The notes beneath the pieces were generated by a model. The model saw only the letters and a program-made list of their open reading frames with translations, made no database searches and was not told where the DNA came from. Shown here piece after piece: positions 7,102-8,394 of a DNA stretch of 8,394 bases. Both the position numbers and the translations under genes were made by a program. Each line of letters starts with the position of its first letter. Position 1 is the first letter of the stretch. This DNA comes from JAGLTZ01 sp023135015 (GTDB lineage: Bacteria > Blakebacterota > Blakebacteria > Blakebacterales > Blakebacteraceae). The DNA is taken from NCBI GenBank assembly GCA_030631625.1, contig DAOVKT010000115.1, positions 1 to 8,394 of the forward strand, given 5' to 3'.

Positions 7102-7998
7102 TCATGGGCGGACCGCCTCAAGCATGATCCATCCCCCCCGGCTATTGCAGGCGCGGGTTTCCATTCCTGCGCGGTGCACCAGGGATGCAGCCGCCTCCAT
7201 CTCCTCTTCCCTAAGTCCCGAAATGAGCGCCACCCCACCCGGAGCGGTAACCGTTCCCAACTCCTCGATATTCTCTTCAAAGAATGTGAAGTAGAGATTC
7301 GCGAGAATAAGCTTGAAAGGACCACTGGCCGGAAGGCTCGGGAACCTCGCCTGCGCAACCATTATGCGGTCGGAGAGCTGGTTGCGGTCCACATTCGACT
7401 TCGAGGCCTGAACCGCATCTTTGTCATAATCAACGGCCAGAACACGCCGCGCACCCAGCCGTACGGCGCCGATCGCCAGGATGGCGGAACCGCAACCGAC
7501 ATCGAGTACGGTGTCCAAACCTTCCAGCTCCTGTAAAGCCTCCAGACTTTCCAGGATGAGAGCCGTAGTGGGGTGGTGTCCCGTCCCGAATGCCATACCT
7601 GGCTGGAGGTAGATAACCCTCCTCTCCTGCCCCGGTTTTATCTGTTCCCAGGGTGGCAGGATCAGCAGCCTCTCGCCGATGGGGATTGGAGGGAAGTGGT
7701 ACTGCCACCGCTCGGCCCAATCCAATTGCGGCGCCTGTTGGGGCCCATCCAGCGAGTATGGAACCGCCTGAGGGCCGAGCCGTTCCAGGAAGTCGCCCAG
7801 ACGACGATGTGCATCCGCAGCTTTCTTCTCCGGGAAGTAGATATCCAGCGTGACCTGTTCCGACCGGCCCTTCCCCCTGCCCTCTTCCGATTCATGAACC
7901 TCTACCCCGGGAGAGCCCCACTCCACTACCTCGGCACATACCCAATCGACAAATGAGTTTGAAACGGTCAGGCGCAGGCGGGCCCAGTCCCTGCTCAT
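7102..7998 (-). CDS. prmA: Ribosomal protein L11 methyltransferase
   Basis: PrmA transfers methyl groups from S-adenosylmethionine to ribosomal protein L11 in the cytoplasm. The 298-residue protein has the usual two parts: an N-terminal substrate-recognition domain (about 1-100) and a Rossmann methyltransferase domain. The linker carries PPWEQIKPGQ (115-124) and the family hallmark MAFGTGHHPTT (135-145). Motif I is DVGCGSAILAIGA (166-178), and the acidic SAM-ribose residue is Asp190 in AVDYD. The active-site motif ANL (233-235) corresponds to the usual ANIL. Unusually, the last Gly of the GxGxG in motif I is Ala172. The ATG lies 9 nt after the dnaJ stop, with AGGG overlapping that stop as a possible ribosome-binding site. 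The dnaJ-prmA order is conserved in many bacteria, but the rsmE gene that often follows prmA is absent. Length is typical of the family. Confidence 0.95.
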   Translation of the reverse strand: MSRDWARLRLTVSNSFVDWVCAEVVEWGSPGVEVHESEEGRGKGRSEQVTLDIYFPEKKAADAHRRLGDFLERLGPQAVPYSLDGPQQAPQLDWAERWQYHFPPIPIGERLLILPPWEQIKPGQERRVIYLQPGMAFGTGHHPTTALILESLEALQELEGLDTVLDVGCGSAILAIGAVRLGARRVLAVDYDKDAVQASKSNVDRNQLSDRIMVAQARFPSLPASGPFKLILANLYFTFFEENIEELGTVTAPGGVALISGLREEEMEAAASLVHRAGMETRACNSRGGWIMLEAVRP

Positions 7999-8007
7999 CC
8001 CGATGCC

Positions 8008-8394
8008 CTACCGCCGACGGGCTTTCTGAAGGGCGGCTTGAATCTTCTCGTCTGGTATGAACAGCTCGTTCTGCCCTATCTCCTCAAGGATCTTTTTCTC
8101 CTTCGGCCCCAGTTTCTGTGGTGTCCACACAACTACTTCAACCAGCAGATCACCTTTACCGTAGCCGTTCAGATGTGGCAGCCCTTCGCCCCTTAGCCTG
8201 AGGATCTTGCCCGACTGGGTCTTGGAAGGGATCTTGAGACGGGCGGTGCTGTGCAAGGTAGGGATGTCCACTGTGCCACCAACAGCGGCTGTAGTGAATG
8301 AGATGGGCTGGACCCTGTAAAGGTCGTCTCCCACACGGTCAAAATTGGGGTGGGGCTTTCCCTCAATGAAGACGATGACATCCCCCCCAGGTCC
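8008..8394 (-). CDS. dnaJ: Chaperone protein DnaJ, C-terminal part (5' end outside window)
   Basis: The 128 visible residues are the second C-terminal substrate-binding domain of an Hsp40. It begins GPGGDVIVFIEGKPHPNFDR and continues with GDDLYRVQPISFTTAAVGG, then IPTL, and then KTQSGKILRLRGEGLPHLNG and GKGDLLVEVVVWTP. These follow the family pattern for the second beta-sandwich. DnaJ delivers unfolded clients to DnaK and stimulates its ATPase. The J domain and the zinc-finger region lie beyond the right edge, so I cannot tell a true DnaJ from a zinc-less CbpA-type protein. A neighbouring prmA is typical for true dnaJ. The C-terminus ends with a basic ARRR and a TAG stop. Confidence 0.9.
   Translation of the reverse strand, partial: GPGGDVIVFIEGKPHPNFDRVGDDLYRVQPISFTTAAVGGTVDIPTLHSTARLKIPSKTQSGKILRLRGEGLPHLNGYGKGDLLVEVVVWTPQKLGPKEKKILEEIGQNELFIPDEKIQAALQKARRR

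Noticed and set aside
7108..7118. GGCGGTCCGCC palindrome at the end of prmA as a terminator
   Set aside because: It lies inside the coding region, has a very small loop and is not followed by a U-run on the transcribed strand.

Overview
This window is a GC-rich bacterial chromosome segment in which every gene I can support lies on the minus strand. It therefore reads from right to left: dnaJ (3' part only) - prmA - [219-bp gap] - yqeY - mutS2 - dnaG - rpoD - a papain-like hydrolase gene cut by the left edge. I found no rRNA, tRNA, CRISPR array, insertion sequence, phage gene or broken gene. Coding density is close to complete outside the single gap.

The layout is two transcription-unit pieces. 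The right piece (7102-8394) is the end of a chaperone unit: the last 128 residues of DnaJ, then 9 bp later PrmA, which methylates ribosomal protein L11. The gap (6883-7101) holds no gene. It contains a perfect inverted repeat with neighbouring half-site copies, and is the natural place for the promoter of the left piece. The left piece (1-6882) is a version of the macromolecular-synthesis operon: YqeY (a GatB/YqeY-domain protein), MutS2 (recombination or ribosome-rescue ATPase), DnaG (replication primase), RpoD (primary sigma factor) and a permuted papain-like (C92/YiiX-type) cysteine hydrolase. All four junctions are 4-nt stop/start overlaps (TTGA, ATGA, GTGA, GTGA), so the five genes look translationally coupled. 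This links replication initiation, transcription initiation and translation or recombination quality control in one mRNA. The ribosomal protein gene rpsU, often first in such operons, is absent here.

Organism: the sigma factor carries a long non-conserved region (about 200 residues) between regions 1.2 and 2 plus an acidic linker, as in Gram-negative groups and unlike the shorter SigA of Bacillota. The yqeY-mutS2-dnaG-rpoD order recalls Desulfobacterota, while the DnaJ C-terminal sequence also recalls FCB-superphylum lineages. I would call it a Gram-negative bacterium of one of these groups, without claiming a genus.

In the search for something new, the window is mostly housekeeping. The points worth checking are the hydrolase gene coupled to rpoD, the unbroken chain of overlaps, the operator-like palindrome upstream of yqeY, and a Gly-to-Ala change in the SAM-binding motif of PrmA.
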